Shown: positions 1 to 7,143 of the stretch, piece after piece
Position numbering within the stretch: position 1 is the first letter of the stretch
How the letters are laid out: the number at the start of each line of letters is the position of its first letter
Assembly: GCA_002340405.1 (NCBI GenBank)
Contig: DDLZ01000017.1
Span: 1-8,544 of the forward strand
Length of the DNA stretch: 8,544 nt
Direction of reading: 5' to 3'
Origin: Bacteroidales bacterium UBA2559
GTDB taxonomy: Bacteria > Bacteroidota > Bacteroidia > Bacteroidales > Bacteroidaceae
Translations under genes and position numbers: made by a program
The notes under the pieces: generated by a model
Seen by the model: only the letters and a program-made list of their open reading frames with translations
Database searches by the model: none
What the model was told of the DNA's origin: nothing

Positions 1-36
1 GGAAAACAGAAATAAAAATAAAGAGAAAACAACAGA
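1..36 (+). promoter_or_regulatory. A-rich translation leader of tig
   Basis: The 36 bases before tig hold 25 A and only two T, with no GGAGG-like Shine-Dalgarno motif. A-rich, SD-free sequence before start codons is typical of Bacteroidota, where ribosomes make little use of the anti-SD. Stop codons in the tig frame at 13-15 and 19-21 show that tig cannot start further upstream within the window. Any promoter lies to the left of the window. Confidence 0.5.
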
Positions 37-1404
37 ATGAACGTAACGTTTGAGAATGTAAGCAAGGTACAGGGCCTTCTTACTGTCAGCATTGAAAAAG
101 CTGATTACCAGGAGAATGTAACAAAAGCACTTAAAGAGACTAAAAAGAAGGTACAGATGCCGGGCTTCCGTCCGGGAATGGTACCCATGTCACTTGTGCA
201 AAAAATATACGGCAAGGCAATAAAAGCCGATGAGATAAACAAGATAATTCAGGAAAAGGTTTACAACTATATTAAGGAAAACAAGATTGATATGCTTGGC
301 GAACCTCTTCCAAATGATGCAAAAGAGTCGGGTATGAGCCTCGATGACGATGATATGAAGTTCTACTTTGACATAGCACTTGCACCTGAGTTTGAGGTGT
401 CGGTTGACAAAGAGGACTCCATAACATACTATGAGATCAAGGTTTCCGATGAAATGGTTGAGAATCGCATTAAGGATTACACTCGTCAATTCGGTAGATA
501 CGAACAGGTTGACGGATATGCCGACAATGACATGATCAAAGGCCGTATTGTCGAGTTGGAGGCCGACGGTTCGGTCAAGGAGGGTGGCATAGAGGTCGAT
601 TCTGTTACCATAATGCCGACATATTTCAAGGAGGAGTCACAGAAAAAGCTCTTCAAGGGCGCCGTTAAGGGCGGCACCGTTGTTTTTTCTCCTTCAAAAG
701 CTTACAATGGCAGTGAGGTCGAGATTTCATCACTTCTCAAAATAAAGAAGGAGGAGGTAGCCGGAAACGTATCGGATTTTTCGCTTGAGATAGAGAGTAT
801 TACCCGTTTTATCGAAGCCTATCTCAATCAGGAACTGTTTGACGGAGTGTTCGGCAAGGATACGGTAAAGGATATCGATGATTTTCGCTCGAAGGTGAGA
901 GAGATGATAGCCGCAGGTTTCGTTCCCGACAGCGACTACAGGTTTATGCTTGATGCCCGAACCTACTTTATGGAAAAGGTGGGCAAGCTGGATTTTGCTG
1001 ATGACCTGTTGAAGCGTATTATCAAGGCAAACCGCAAGGAGGATGAACAGGATAGTGTCGATACCGATTTTGGACGCAGCCTTGAGGAGTTGAAATGGCA
1101 CTTGATCAAGGAGAAGCTGGTCGAAAAATATGCTGTTAAGGTGGAGGAAGATGATGTGAAGGCTATGGCCCGTGAGGCTACGCGTGCACAGTTTGCGCAA
1201 TACGGCATGATGAACCTTCCTGACGAATTGCTTGACAACTATTCGAAGGATATGTTGAAGAAACGTGAGACAGTTGACGGACTTGTAAACCGTGTTGTGG
1301 AGAGCAAGCTTACTGCGGCTCTTAAGAAAGATGTAAAACTGAAGAAGAAGAAAGTATCTGTTGAAGAGTTCAACAAACTTTTTGAAAATCCTTCGGTTTC
1401 ATAA
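37..1404 (+). CDS. tig: Trigger factor (ribosome-associated chaperone)
   Basis: Trigger factor docks near the ribosome exit tunnel and shields nascent chains in the cytoplasm. The protein is 455 residues, slightly longer than the E. coli protein (432). The N-terminal ribosome-binding domain (about 1-115) carries the signature loop GFRPGMVP at residues 43-50, the same numbering as the E. coli loop, with F44 and R45 kept. The middle region (about 150-255) sits where the FKBP-like PPIase domain should be but lacks recognisable FKBP hallmarks. The C-terminal part (about 258-430) is charged and helical, as expected for the substrate-cradling arms, and ends in a lysine-rich tail near 429-439. The ATG at 37 is the first possible start after in-frame stops. 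The gene opens a cluster with clpP and clpX, the same neighbourhood as in many bacteria. Identification is firm; PPIase activity is doubtful. Confidence 0.95.
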   Translation: MNVTFENVSKVQGLLTVSIEKADYQENVTKALKETKKKVQMPGFRPGMVPMSLVQKIYGKAIKADEINKIIQEKVYNYIKENKIDMLGEPLPNDAKESGMSLDDDDMKFYFDIALAPEFEVSVDKEDSITYYEIKVSDEMVENRIKDYTRQFGRYEQVDGYADNDMIKGRIVELEADGSVKEGGIEVDSVTIMPTYFKEESQKKLFKGAVKGGTVVFSPSKAYNGSEVEISSLLKIKKEEVAGNVSDFSLEIESITRFIEAYLNQELFDGVFGKDTVKDIDDFRSKVREMIAAGFVPDSDYRFMLDARTYFMEKVGKLDFADDLLKRIIKANRKEDEQDSVDTDFGRSLEELKWHLIKEKLVEKYAVKVEEDDVKAMAREATRAQFAQYGMMNLPDELLDNYSKDMLKKRETVDGLVNRVVESKLTAALKKDVKLKKKKVSVEEFNKLFENPSVS

Positions 1405-1449
1405 GACAATTTAATAGCTGATATTGTATAATAGTAAAAAAGAACGACT

Positions 1450-2115
1450 ATGGATGATTTCCGTAAATATGCTGTTCGCCATTTGGGCCTGAACAGTCAG
1501 GTACTTGACGATGTCATCAAGGCCGAGTCACAATACTTGAATCCCTATATTCTTGAGGAGCGCCAGTTGAACGTAACTCAGATGGATGTCTTCTCACGAT
1601 TAATGATGGATAGAATAATATTTCTGGGAACAGAGATTACCAATTATACTGCAAATACCGTGCAGGCTCAACTGCTCTATCTGGATTCGGTGGATTCGAC
1701 AAAGGAGATCTCAATCTATCTGAATTCTCCCGGTGGCAACGTGACAGCCGGTCTGGGTATCTATGATACCATGCAATTTGTATCCAGCCCTATTGCCACC
1801 ATATGCACCGGAATGGCCGCCAGCATGGCTGCCGTACTTTTGGTGGCCGGTCAGGAGGGTAAACGTTCGGCGTTACCTCACAGCAGGGTTATGATCCATC
1901 AGCCTATGGGTGGCGTACAGGGTCAGGCAAGTGACATAGAGATCACGGCCCGTGAAATTCAGAAGATGAAGAAAGAACTTTACACCATCATATCCGAGCA
2001 TTCCAATACACCTTTTGACAAGGTTTGGGCCGACAGTGACCGTGACTACTGGATGACGGCCGAGGAGGCTAAGGATTACGGTATGATCGATCAGGTTTTG
2101 AAAAAACGCAAGTAA
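1450..2115 (+). CDS. clpP: ATP-dependent Clp protease proteolytic subunit ClpP
   Basis: ClpP is the serine peptidase that forms a two-ring tetradecameric chamber and degrades proteins threaded in by ClpX. The catalytic triad is visible: S125 in GMAASMAA, H150 in RVMIHQP and D199 in DRDYW. Their spacing (25 and 49 residues) is the same as S97/H122/D171 of mature E. coli ClpP. The oxyanion-region motif SPGG is at 93-96. The serine lies 28 residues further from the N-terminus than in the mature E. coli enzyme, so the protein has a longer N-terminal segment, part of which may be a propeptide. The region with EERQLNVTQMDVFSR (36-50) replaces the usual ERTxxGERxYDIxSR form. An in-frame stop at 1435-1437 supports the ATG at 1450. 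The gene follows tig after 45 bases and precedes clpX by 6, so co-transcription and co-translation with clpX are likely. Confidence 0.97.
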   Translation: MDDFRKYAVRHLGLNSQVLDDVIKAESQYLNPYILEERQLNVTQMDVFSRLMMDRIIFLGTEITNYTANTVQAQLLYLDSVDSTKEISIYLNSPGGNVTAGLGIYDTMQFVSSPIATICTGMAASMAAVLLVAGQEGKRSALPHSRVMIHQPMGGVQGQASDIEITAREIQKMKKELYTIISEHSNTPFDKVWADSDRDYWMTAEEAKDYGMIDQVLKKRK

Positions 2116-2121
2116 CGGACA

Positions 2122-3351
2122 ATGGCAGGAGTCAGAAAAGGTAAATATTGCAGTTTCTGCGGACGTTCCGACAAGGAGGTAGGTTTTCTGCTAGCCGGAC
2201 TGGAGGGCGCTATCTGTAACGAATGTGTCGAACGGGCAGCCGAAATCGTGCAAGAGACAAAGCCGTCGGTCAAAAAAGAACCGATGCAGTTGGGTCAGAT
2301 ACCTAAGCCGCGGAAGATTAAAAAATTCCTTGATGATTATGTGATAGGTCAGGACGCAGCAAAAATATACCTGTCTGTTGCCGTTTACAACCATTACAAG
2401 AGAATTTCCCAACCCGATGCCGACGATATTGACATTGAGAAAAGCAATATCATACTTGTCGGGGCTACCGGTACGGGTAAAACTCTTCTCGCAAAAACAA
2501 TAGCGCGGCTTTTGAAAGTACCTTTTACCATTGTCGATGCAACTGTGCTGACCGAGGCAGGGTATGTGGGCGAGGATGTGGAGAGCATTCTTTCCCGTCT
2601 CCTTCAGGTAGTCGATTACGATGTGGAGGCTGCTCAGCGCGGAATAGTCTTCATAGATGAGATTGACAAGATAGCGCGAAAGAGCGATAATCCCTCGATA
2701 ACGCGTGACGTTAGCGGTGAAGGGGTACAGCAGGGACTGCTCAAACTTCTGGAGGGCTCGGTGGTAAACGTCCCGCCTCAGGGAGGCAGGAAACATCCGG
2801 AGCAAAAATGTGTTCAGATAGATACCAAGAACATACTTTTTATATGCGGCGGGGCTTTTGACGGAATAGAACGCAAAATTGCCGCCCGCCTGAACACTCA
2901 GGTGGTGGGATTTGATTCCGTAGAACAGCGCAGTAAGGTTGATTTCAACAATATAATGCGGTATGTGTCGCCTCAGGATCTGAAGTCTTACGGCCTTATA
3001 CCTGAAATAATAGGACGTCTTCCCGTGGTGACAAGTCTTCAGCCTCTGGGACGTGATGCTCTGCGCAGTATATTGACCGAACCGAAGAATTCCATAGTCC
3101 GTCAGTACACAAAGCTGTTTGCTCTTGATGGAATTGAGCTCTCATTCGAACCGGAAGTGCTTGATTTTGTCGTTGATAAGGCTATTGAATTTAAGTTAGG
3201 CGCTCGTGGACTTAGGTCTATAGTTGAAACCATAATGGTTGATGCCATGTATAACTTGCCTTCGACGAATCGCAAGAAATATACAGTTACCTTGGAATAT
3301 GCTAAAAGTCAGACAGAGAAAGCTGACGGTACCATTTTGGATGCAATCTGA
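2122..3351 (+). CDS. clpX: ATP-dependent Clp protease ATP-binding subunit ClpX
   Basis: ClpX is the hexameric AAA+ unfoldase that recognises tagged substrates and translocates them into ClpP. The N-terminal zinc-binding domain has C10, C13, C32 and C35. The AAA+ module shows Walker A GATGTGKT (114-121), pore-1 loop GYVGED (147-152), Walker B VFIDEID (176-182), the RKH pore loop (223-225), an arginine finger in IGRLPVV (R299) and sensor 2 in GARGLR (R362). The ClpP-contacting loop reads VGF (262-264) where E. coli has IGF. Length is 409 residues against 424 in E. coli, and no domain is missing. The start codon comes 6 bases after the clpP stop, so the two subunits are probably translated from one message. 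No GC-rich terminator follows the gene; the sequence directly after the stop is a pure A/T dyad (3352-3366). Confidence 0.97.
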   Translation: MAGVRKGKYCSFCGRSDKEVGFLLAGLEGAICNECVERAAEIVQETKPSVKKEPMQLGQIPKPRKIKKFLDDYVIGQDAAKIYLSVAVYNHYKRISQPDADDIDIEKSNIILVGATGTGKTLLAKTIARLLKVPFTIVDATVLTEAGYVGEDVESILSRLLQVVDYDVEAAQRGIVFIDEIDKIARKSDNPSITRDVSGEGVQQGLLKLLEGSVVNVPPQGGRKHPEQKCVQIDTKNILFICGGAFDGIERKIAARLNTQVVGFDSVEQRSKVDFNNIMRYVSPQDLKSYGLIPEIIGRLPVVTSLQPLGRDALRSILTEPKNSIVRQYTKLFALDGIELSFEPEVLDFVVDKAIEFKLGARGLRSIVETIMVDAMYNLPSTNRKKYTVTLEYAKSQTEKADGTILDAI

Positions 3352-3367
3352 TTTTTTAAGAAAAAAG

Positions 3368-3400
3368 TTTGCAATTTTAACAGACTTCTGTATAACTTTG
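3368..3400 (+). promoter_or_regulatory. Bacteroides-type sigma-ABfr promoter for recQ
   Basis: A -33 element TTTG (3368-3371) and a -7 element TAACTTTG (3393-3400) match the published Bacteroides primary-sigma consensus TTTG / TAnnTTTG exactly, with a spacer of 21 bases. A run of six A (3361-3366) lies just upstream and could act like an UP element. Transcription would begin a few bases after 3400, giving a recQ leader of roughly 45 bases. It is the only TAnnTTTG match with a correctly spaced TTTG that I found in the window. It suggests that recQ and the genes after it can be transcribed separately from tig-clpP-clpX. No experimental start site is known to me. Confidence 0.7.
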
Positions 3401-3415
3401 TTCTTAGACCGTAAC

Positions 3416-3439
3416 ATGGTCATAAACTATGTTTCATAG
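3416..3439 (+). other. Possible 7-codon leader ORF upstream of recQ
   Basis: Downstream of the predicted promoter, ATG at 3416 opens a frame coding MVINYVS and stopping at TAG 3437-3439, 12 bases before the recQ start. It overlaps the hairpin at 3422-3446, so ribosomes on it would melt that stem. A seven-codon frame can easily arise by chance and its codons suggest no obvious amino-acid sensing. It is recorded as a candidate only. Confidence 0.15.
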
Positions 3440-3446
3440 TGTTTAT
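3422..3446 (+). repeat. Imperfect inverted repeat / hairpin just before recQ start
   Basis: ACTATG (3426-3431) pairs perfectly with CATAGT (3435-3440) around a TTT loop. The stem extends by ATAA (3422-3425) with TTAT (3443-3446) after a two-base bulge at 3441-3442. The total is ten pairs, mostly A-T. The right arm ends 5 bases before the recQ ATG, so in RNA it would cover the ribosome-binding region; as DNA it could be an operator-like dyad. It has no following U-tract and is not a terminator. A shorter dyad, GACC/GGTC (3407-3410 / 3418-3421), lies directly to its left. Confidence 0.4.
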
Positions 3447-3451
3447 AGTAT

Positions 3452-5632
3452 ATGGCAGCAAAGAATATAAATTTGAATGATGTGCTCAAAAACCATTTCG
3501 GTTTTGACACTTTCAAAGGTGACCAGGAAGCTATAATAAAGAATTTGCTTGCGGGTAGGGACACTTTTGTGCTTATGCCTACCGGCGGAGGCAAGTCTTT
3601 GTGCTACCAGTTGCCTGCAGTTATCATGGAGGGTACGGCAATTGTAATATCTCCACTGATAGCGCTGATGAAGAATCAGGTTGATGCGATGCGCAACATG
3701 GGTGAAGAGGACGGTATAGCTCACTTCATCAACTCTTCACTCAACAAAGCCGCCATTGACCTTGTAAAGGCTGATATTCTAGAAGGAAAGACGAAACTGC
3801 TCTATGTGGCTCCGGAATCATTGACCAAGGATGAAAATGTGGAATTTCTCAAAAAGATAAAAATTTCATTCTATGCCGTTGACGAAGCTCACTGTATTTC
3901 AGAGTGGGGACACGATTTCAGGCCCGAATACCGTCGTATAAGACCTATAGTTAACGAGATAGGCAATGCTCCGATAATAGCTCTGACGGCTACGGCCACA
4001 AATAAGGTACGTGATGACATCAAGAAAAACCTGGGCATTCAGGATGCCGATGATTTCAAATCCTCGTTTAATCGTTCCAACCTCTATTACGAGGTACGTC
4101 CCAAAACCAGAGGCGTTGACAAGGATATTATAAAGTTTATCAAAGCCAATGCGGGTAAATCAGGTATAATATACTGTCTGTCAAGAAAAAAAGTTGAGAA
4201 ACTGGCCGAGATACTTCAGGCCAACGACATACCGGCAATGGCCTATCATGCAGGTATGGAGGCCGCAGTCCGCTCCAGCACTCAGGATGCCTTCATTATG
4301 GAAAAGATAGACGTTATTGTGGCTACCATAGCTTTTGGAATGGGAATCGATAAGCCCGATGTACGTTATGTTATCCATTATGACATTCCAAAAAGTCTGG
4401 AGGGTTATTATCAAGAGACCGGTCGCGCCGGACGTGACGGCGGCGAGGGTCAGTGCATAGCATTTTACAATAGCAAGGATGTGCAGAAACTTGAGAAGTT
4501 CCTTGAAGGGAAACCGCTTGCCGAGCAGGATATAGGGCGTCAGCTGTTACAGGAGACCACCGCTTACTGTGAGTCATCGGTTTGTCGCCGCAAGCTGCTG
4601 CTCCACTATTTCGGAGAGAATTATGAAGAGGACAACTGCGGAAGTTGCGACAACTGTCTCAGTCCGAAGAAGAAGCTCGAGGCTCGTGACCTGCTTGAAA
4701 CGGTTCTGGAGGTGGTCTTGGCTGTCAAGGAGAATTTCAAGACCGATTATATTGTCGATATACTTGTTGGAAACGAGACAACGGCCGTCACCGATTATAT
4801 GCATGAGGAACTCGATTTTTTCGGTTCAGGTTCCGATGAGGAGGAAAAGACATGGAACGCTGTTATCCGTCAGGCGCTAATCGCCGGTTACTTAAGGAAA
4901 GATGTAGAGAATTACGGAATTATAAAGGTTACTGACGAGGGTCGGAAATTTCTGAAGCATCCAACATCTTTCATGATAGTTGAGGACAAGGAATTTGACG
5001 ATGAGAGTGAAGGACCGATGCGCGGCGGCGGATCGTTTGCCGTTGATCCCGAACTCTATTCAATGCTCAAGGATCTGCGCAAGAAGTTGGCAAAACAGCT
5101 GGAATTGCCTCCTTACGTTATTTTTCAGGATCCGTCGTTGGAAGCTATGGCTACCACCTATCCCATCACTATGGAGGAACTCCAGAACATCCCAGGAGTG
5201 GGTTCAGGCAAGGCGAAACGCTACGGCCAGAAGTTTATAGAGCTAATAAAACGCCATGTCGAGGAGAATGAGATTGAACGCCCCGAGGATATGCGTGTCA
5301 GGACAGTGGCTAATAAGTCGAAACTCAAAGTGAGTATCATTCAGAGTATTGATATGAAGGTTGCTTTGGATGACATAGCTATAAGTAAAGGTATCGATTT
5401 TGATGAACTGCTCACAGAAATTGAGGCTATAGTATATTCCGGAACGAAACTGAACATAAACTATTTCATCGACAGTGTTATGGACGAGGAGCGTGCCGAG
5501 GATATATACGAGTATTTCAGGGAGTCCTTAAGCGATTCCATTGATGATGCCATTGATGAACTCGGCAATGATTATTCCGAGGAAGAGATACGTCTGGTGA
5601 GGATAAAGTTCATATCGGAAATGGGAAATTGA
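3452..5632 (+). CDS. recQ: ATP-dependent DNA helicase RecQ with C-terminal extension
   Basis: RecQ unwinds DNA 3'-5' during recombination and replication-fork repair. Helicase motifs appear in order: motif 0 FKGDQEAI (21-28), motif I PTGGGKS (43-49), motif II DEAH (144-147) followed by the RecQ aromatic-rich loop with W152, H154, F156 and R157, motif III LTATAT (178-183), motif V FGMGIDKPDVR (295-305) and motif VI QETGRAGRDG (321-330). The RecQ zinc site is complete (C378, C396, C399, C402), followed by an RQC winged-helix region (about 408-515) and an HRDC domain (about 531-605, with IPGVGSGKAKRYG). About 115 further residues follow that E. coli RecQ (609 aa) lacks; residues 625-672 look like the HTH_40-type helix-turn-helix found at the end of some RecQ proteins, and an acidic helical tail follows. 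An in-frame TAG at 3446-3448 makes ATG 3452 the first possible start. It appears to begin a unit with guaB. Confidence 0.96.
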   Translation: MAAKNINLNDVLKNHFGFDTFKGDQEAIIKNLLAGRDTFVLMPTGGGKSLCYQLPAVIMEGTAIVISPLIALMKNQVDAMRNMGEEDGIAHFINSSLNKAAIDLVKADILEGKTKLLYVAPESLTKDENVEFLKKIKISFYAVDEAHCISEWGHDFRPEYRRIRPIVNEIGNAPIIALTATATNKVRDDIKKNLGIQDADDFKSSFNRSNLYYEVRPKTRGVDKDIIKFIKANAGKSGIIYCLSRKKVEKLAEILQANDIPAMAYHAGMEAAVRSSTQDAFIMEKIDVIVATIAFGMGIDKPDVRYVIHYDIPKSLEGYYQETGRAGRDGGEGQCIAFYNSKDVQKLEKFLEGKPLAEQDIGRQLLQETTAYCESSVCRRKLLLHYFGENYEEDNCGSCDNCLSPKKKLEARDLLETVLEVVLAVKENFKTDYIVDILVGNETTAVTDYMHEELDFFGSGSDEEEKTWNAVIRQALIAGYLRKDVENYGIIKVTDEGRKFLKHPTSFMIVEDKEFDDESEGPMRGGGSFAVDPELYSMLKDLRKKLAKQLELPPYVIFQDPSLEAMATTYPITMEELQNIPGVGSGKAKRYGQKFIELIKRHVEENEIERPEDMRVRTVANKSKLKVSIIQSIDMKVALDDIAISKGIDFDELLTEIEAIVYSGTKLNINYFIDSVMDEERAEDIYEYFRESLSDSIDDAIDELGNDYSEEEIRLVRIKFISEMGN

Positions 5633-5657
5633 TAATACTAATTTAAACAATAACAAT

Positions 5658-7133
5658 ATGTCATTTATTGAAGATAGGGTAATAATGGAAGGGTTGACCT
5701 TTGATGACGTGCTGCTGATACCGGCATATTCGGAGGTGCTTCCGCGTGAAATCTCTTTGACAAGCCGCTTTTCCCGTAACATAACGCTGAACCTGCCGTT
5801 TGTTACAGCTGCTATGGACACTGTGACGGAATCGAGTATGGCTATAGCCATAGCCCGTGAGGGTGGAATCGGAGTAATCCATAAGAATATGTCTATTGCC
5901 GAACAGGCAAGACAGGTCGCCATCGTTAAACGTGCCGAGAACGGTATGATTTTTGACCCTATTACCATACATCGCAATAATACGATACGCGATGCTCTGG
6001 CTCTTATGGCCGAATATCACATAGGAGGTATTCCGGTGGTTGAGAATGACGGTACGCTATGCGGGATCGTGACCAATCGCGACCTTCGTTTCCAACGCGA
6101 CTACGATGTCAAGATTGATGATGTAATGACAAAAGAGCGTTTGGTGACGACTCATCAGCAGGTTGACATGGAGGCTGCTTCACAGATCCTTCAGGAGCAC
6201 AAAATCGAGAAACTGCCGGTAATTGACAGTGATGGCAAGCTAATAGGTCTTATAACATACAAGGACATAACCAAGGCAAAGGACAAACCTATGGCTTGCA
6301 AGGACAATAAAGGCCGTCTGCGTGTTGCCGGCGGCGTAGGGGTCACAAAGGATTCGATGGACCGTATTGCCGCTCTGGTTGAGGCCGGAGTTGACGCAAT
6401 AGTTATTGATACCGCTCACGGCCATTCACTATCGGTTGTTGAGAAGCTTAAGGAGGCAAAGGCCAGCTTCCCTGAAATAGACATTGTGGTTGGCAATATT
6501 GCTACCGGAGCTGCCGCCAAGATGTTGGTCGATGCCGGCGCCGATGCCGTTAAGGTCGGCATAGGTCCGGGTTCGATATGCACTACCCGAGTTATTGCCG
6601 GCATAGGTGTTCCGCAGGTTTCGGCGATTTACAATGTAGCTTGCGCCATAAGAGGTTCGGGTGTGCCTATCATAGCCGACGGCGGTCTGCGTTACTCAGG
6701 CGATGTTGTCAAGGCTCTTGCAGCCGGTGGTAACAGTGTCATGTTCGGTTCACTCGTGGTCGGCACCGAAGAGTCGCCGGGTGAAACGATTATATTTAAC
6801 GGCCGTAAATTCAAGTCTTATCGCGGCATGGGATCACTGGAGGCAATGGAGAGCGGCTCCAAGGACCGCTATTTCCAGGCAGGAGAGACCGATGCAAAAA
6901 AACTTGTACCCGAAGGTATAGTAGGTCGTGTTCCTTACAAGGGAACTCTTTACGAGGTGATTTACCAGCTTGCCGGAGGTCTGCGTTCAGGAATGGGCTA
7001 TTGCGGTGCTAAAAATATTGAAAAGCTGCATGAGACCAAGTTTGTGAGGATTACGAATGCTGGAATGAATGAAAGTCATCCACATGGTGTGGCTATAACC
7101 AGTGAGGCTCCCAATTACAGCCGTTACGAATAA
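5658..7133 (+). CDS. guaB: Inosine-5'-monophosphate dehydrogenase
   Basis: GuaB oxidises IMP to XMP with NAD+, the first committed and usually rate-limiting step of guanine nucleotide synthesis, in the cytoplasm. It has 491 residues, close to E. coli GuaB (488). The TIM-barrel begins with [17 protein letters not shown] (13-29). Two CBS domains are inserted at about 95-205; these commonly bind adenine or guanine nucleotides as allosteric input. The catalytic loop [10 protein letters not shown] (301-310) contains the nucleophile C308. The mobile flap carries the Arg-Tyr pair R404-Y405 (DRYFQ) that activates water, followed by [11 protein letters not shown] (419-429). The barrel's phosphate-binding part includes [11 protein letters not shown] (339-349). 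The start context is A-rich with no SD. Only 25 bases separate it from recQ and I see no TAnnTTTG promoter there, so it is probably read through from the recQ promoter or from a promoter inside recQ that I cannot see. Confidence 0.97.
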   Translation: MSFIEDRVIMEGLTFDDVLLIPAYSEVLPREISLTSRFSRNITLNLPFVTAAMDTVTESSMAIAIAREGGIGVIHKNMSIAEQARQVAIVKRAENGMIFDPITIHRNNTIRDALALMAEYHIGGIPVVENDGTLCGIVTNRDLRFQRDYDVKIDDVMTKERLVTTHQQVDMEAASQILQEHKIEKLPVIDSDGKLIGLITYKDITKAKDKPMACKDNKGRLRVAGGVGVTKDSMDRIAALVEAGVDAIVIDTAHGHSLSVVEKLKEAKASFPEIDIVVGNIATGAAAKMLVDAGADAVKVGIGPGSICTTRVIAGIGVPQVSAIYNVACAIRGSGVPIIADGGLRYSGDVVKALAAGGNSVMFGSLVVGTEESPGETIIFNGRKFKSYRGMGSLEAMESGSKDRYFQAGETDAKKLVPEGIVGRVPYKGTLYEVIYQLAGGLRSGMGYCGAKNIEKLHETKFVRITNAGMNESHPHGVAITSEAPNYSRYE

Positions 7134-7143
7134 TATTGTTGTT

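Noticed and set aside
730..1200. A 156-codon reverse-strand open frame inside tig
   Set aside because: It is fully covered by the tig coding sequence and has no recognisable domain or start signal.
1424..1434. TATAAT-like sequence between tig and clpP as a clpP promoter
   Set aside because: It resembles an E. coli -10 box, but Bacteroidota use TAnnTTTG; no such element with a TTTG partner is found and the spacer is simply A/T-rich.
2191..2805. A 204-codon open frame on the reverse strand inside clpX
   Set aside because: It is antisense to a gene with complete AAA+ motifs, resembles no family I know, and long antisense frames are common in codon-biased genes.
3352..3366. T6-AAG-A6 dyad directly after the clpX stop as a transcription terminator
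   Set aside because: The stem is pure A-T with a three-base loop and no GC pairs, so it would be too weak; the A-tract more likely belongs to the upstream part of the recQ promoter.
4569..4880. A 103-codon frame on the + strand overlapping recQ in another frame
   Set aside because: It is rich in Arg and Ser, as expected from out-of-frame reading of this codon usage, and recQ motifs run intact through the region.
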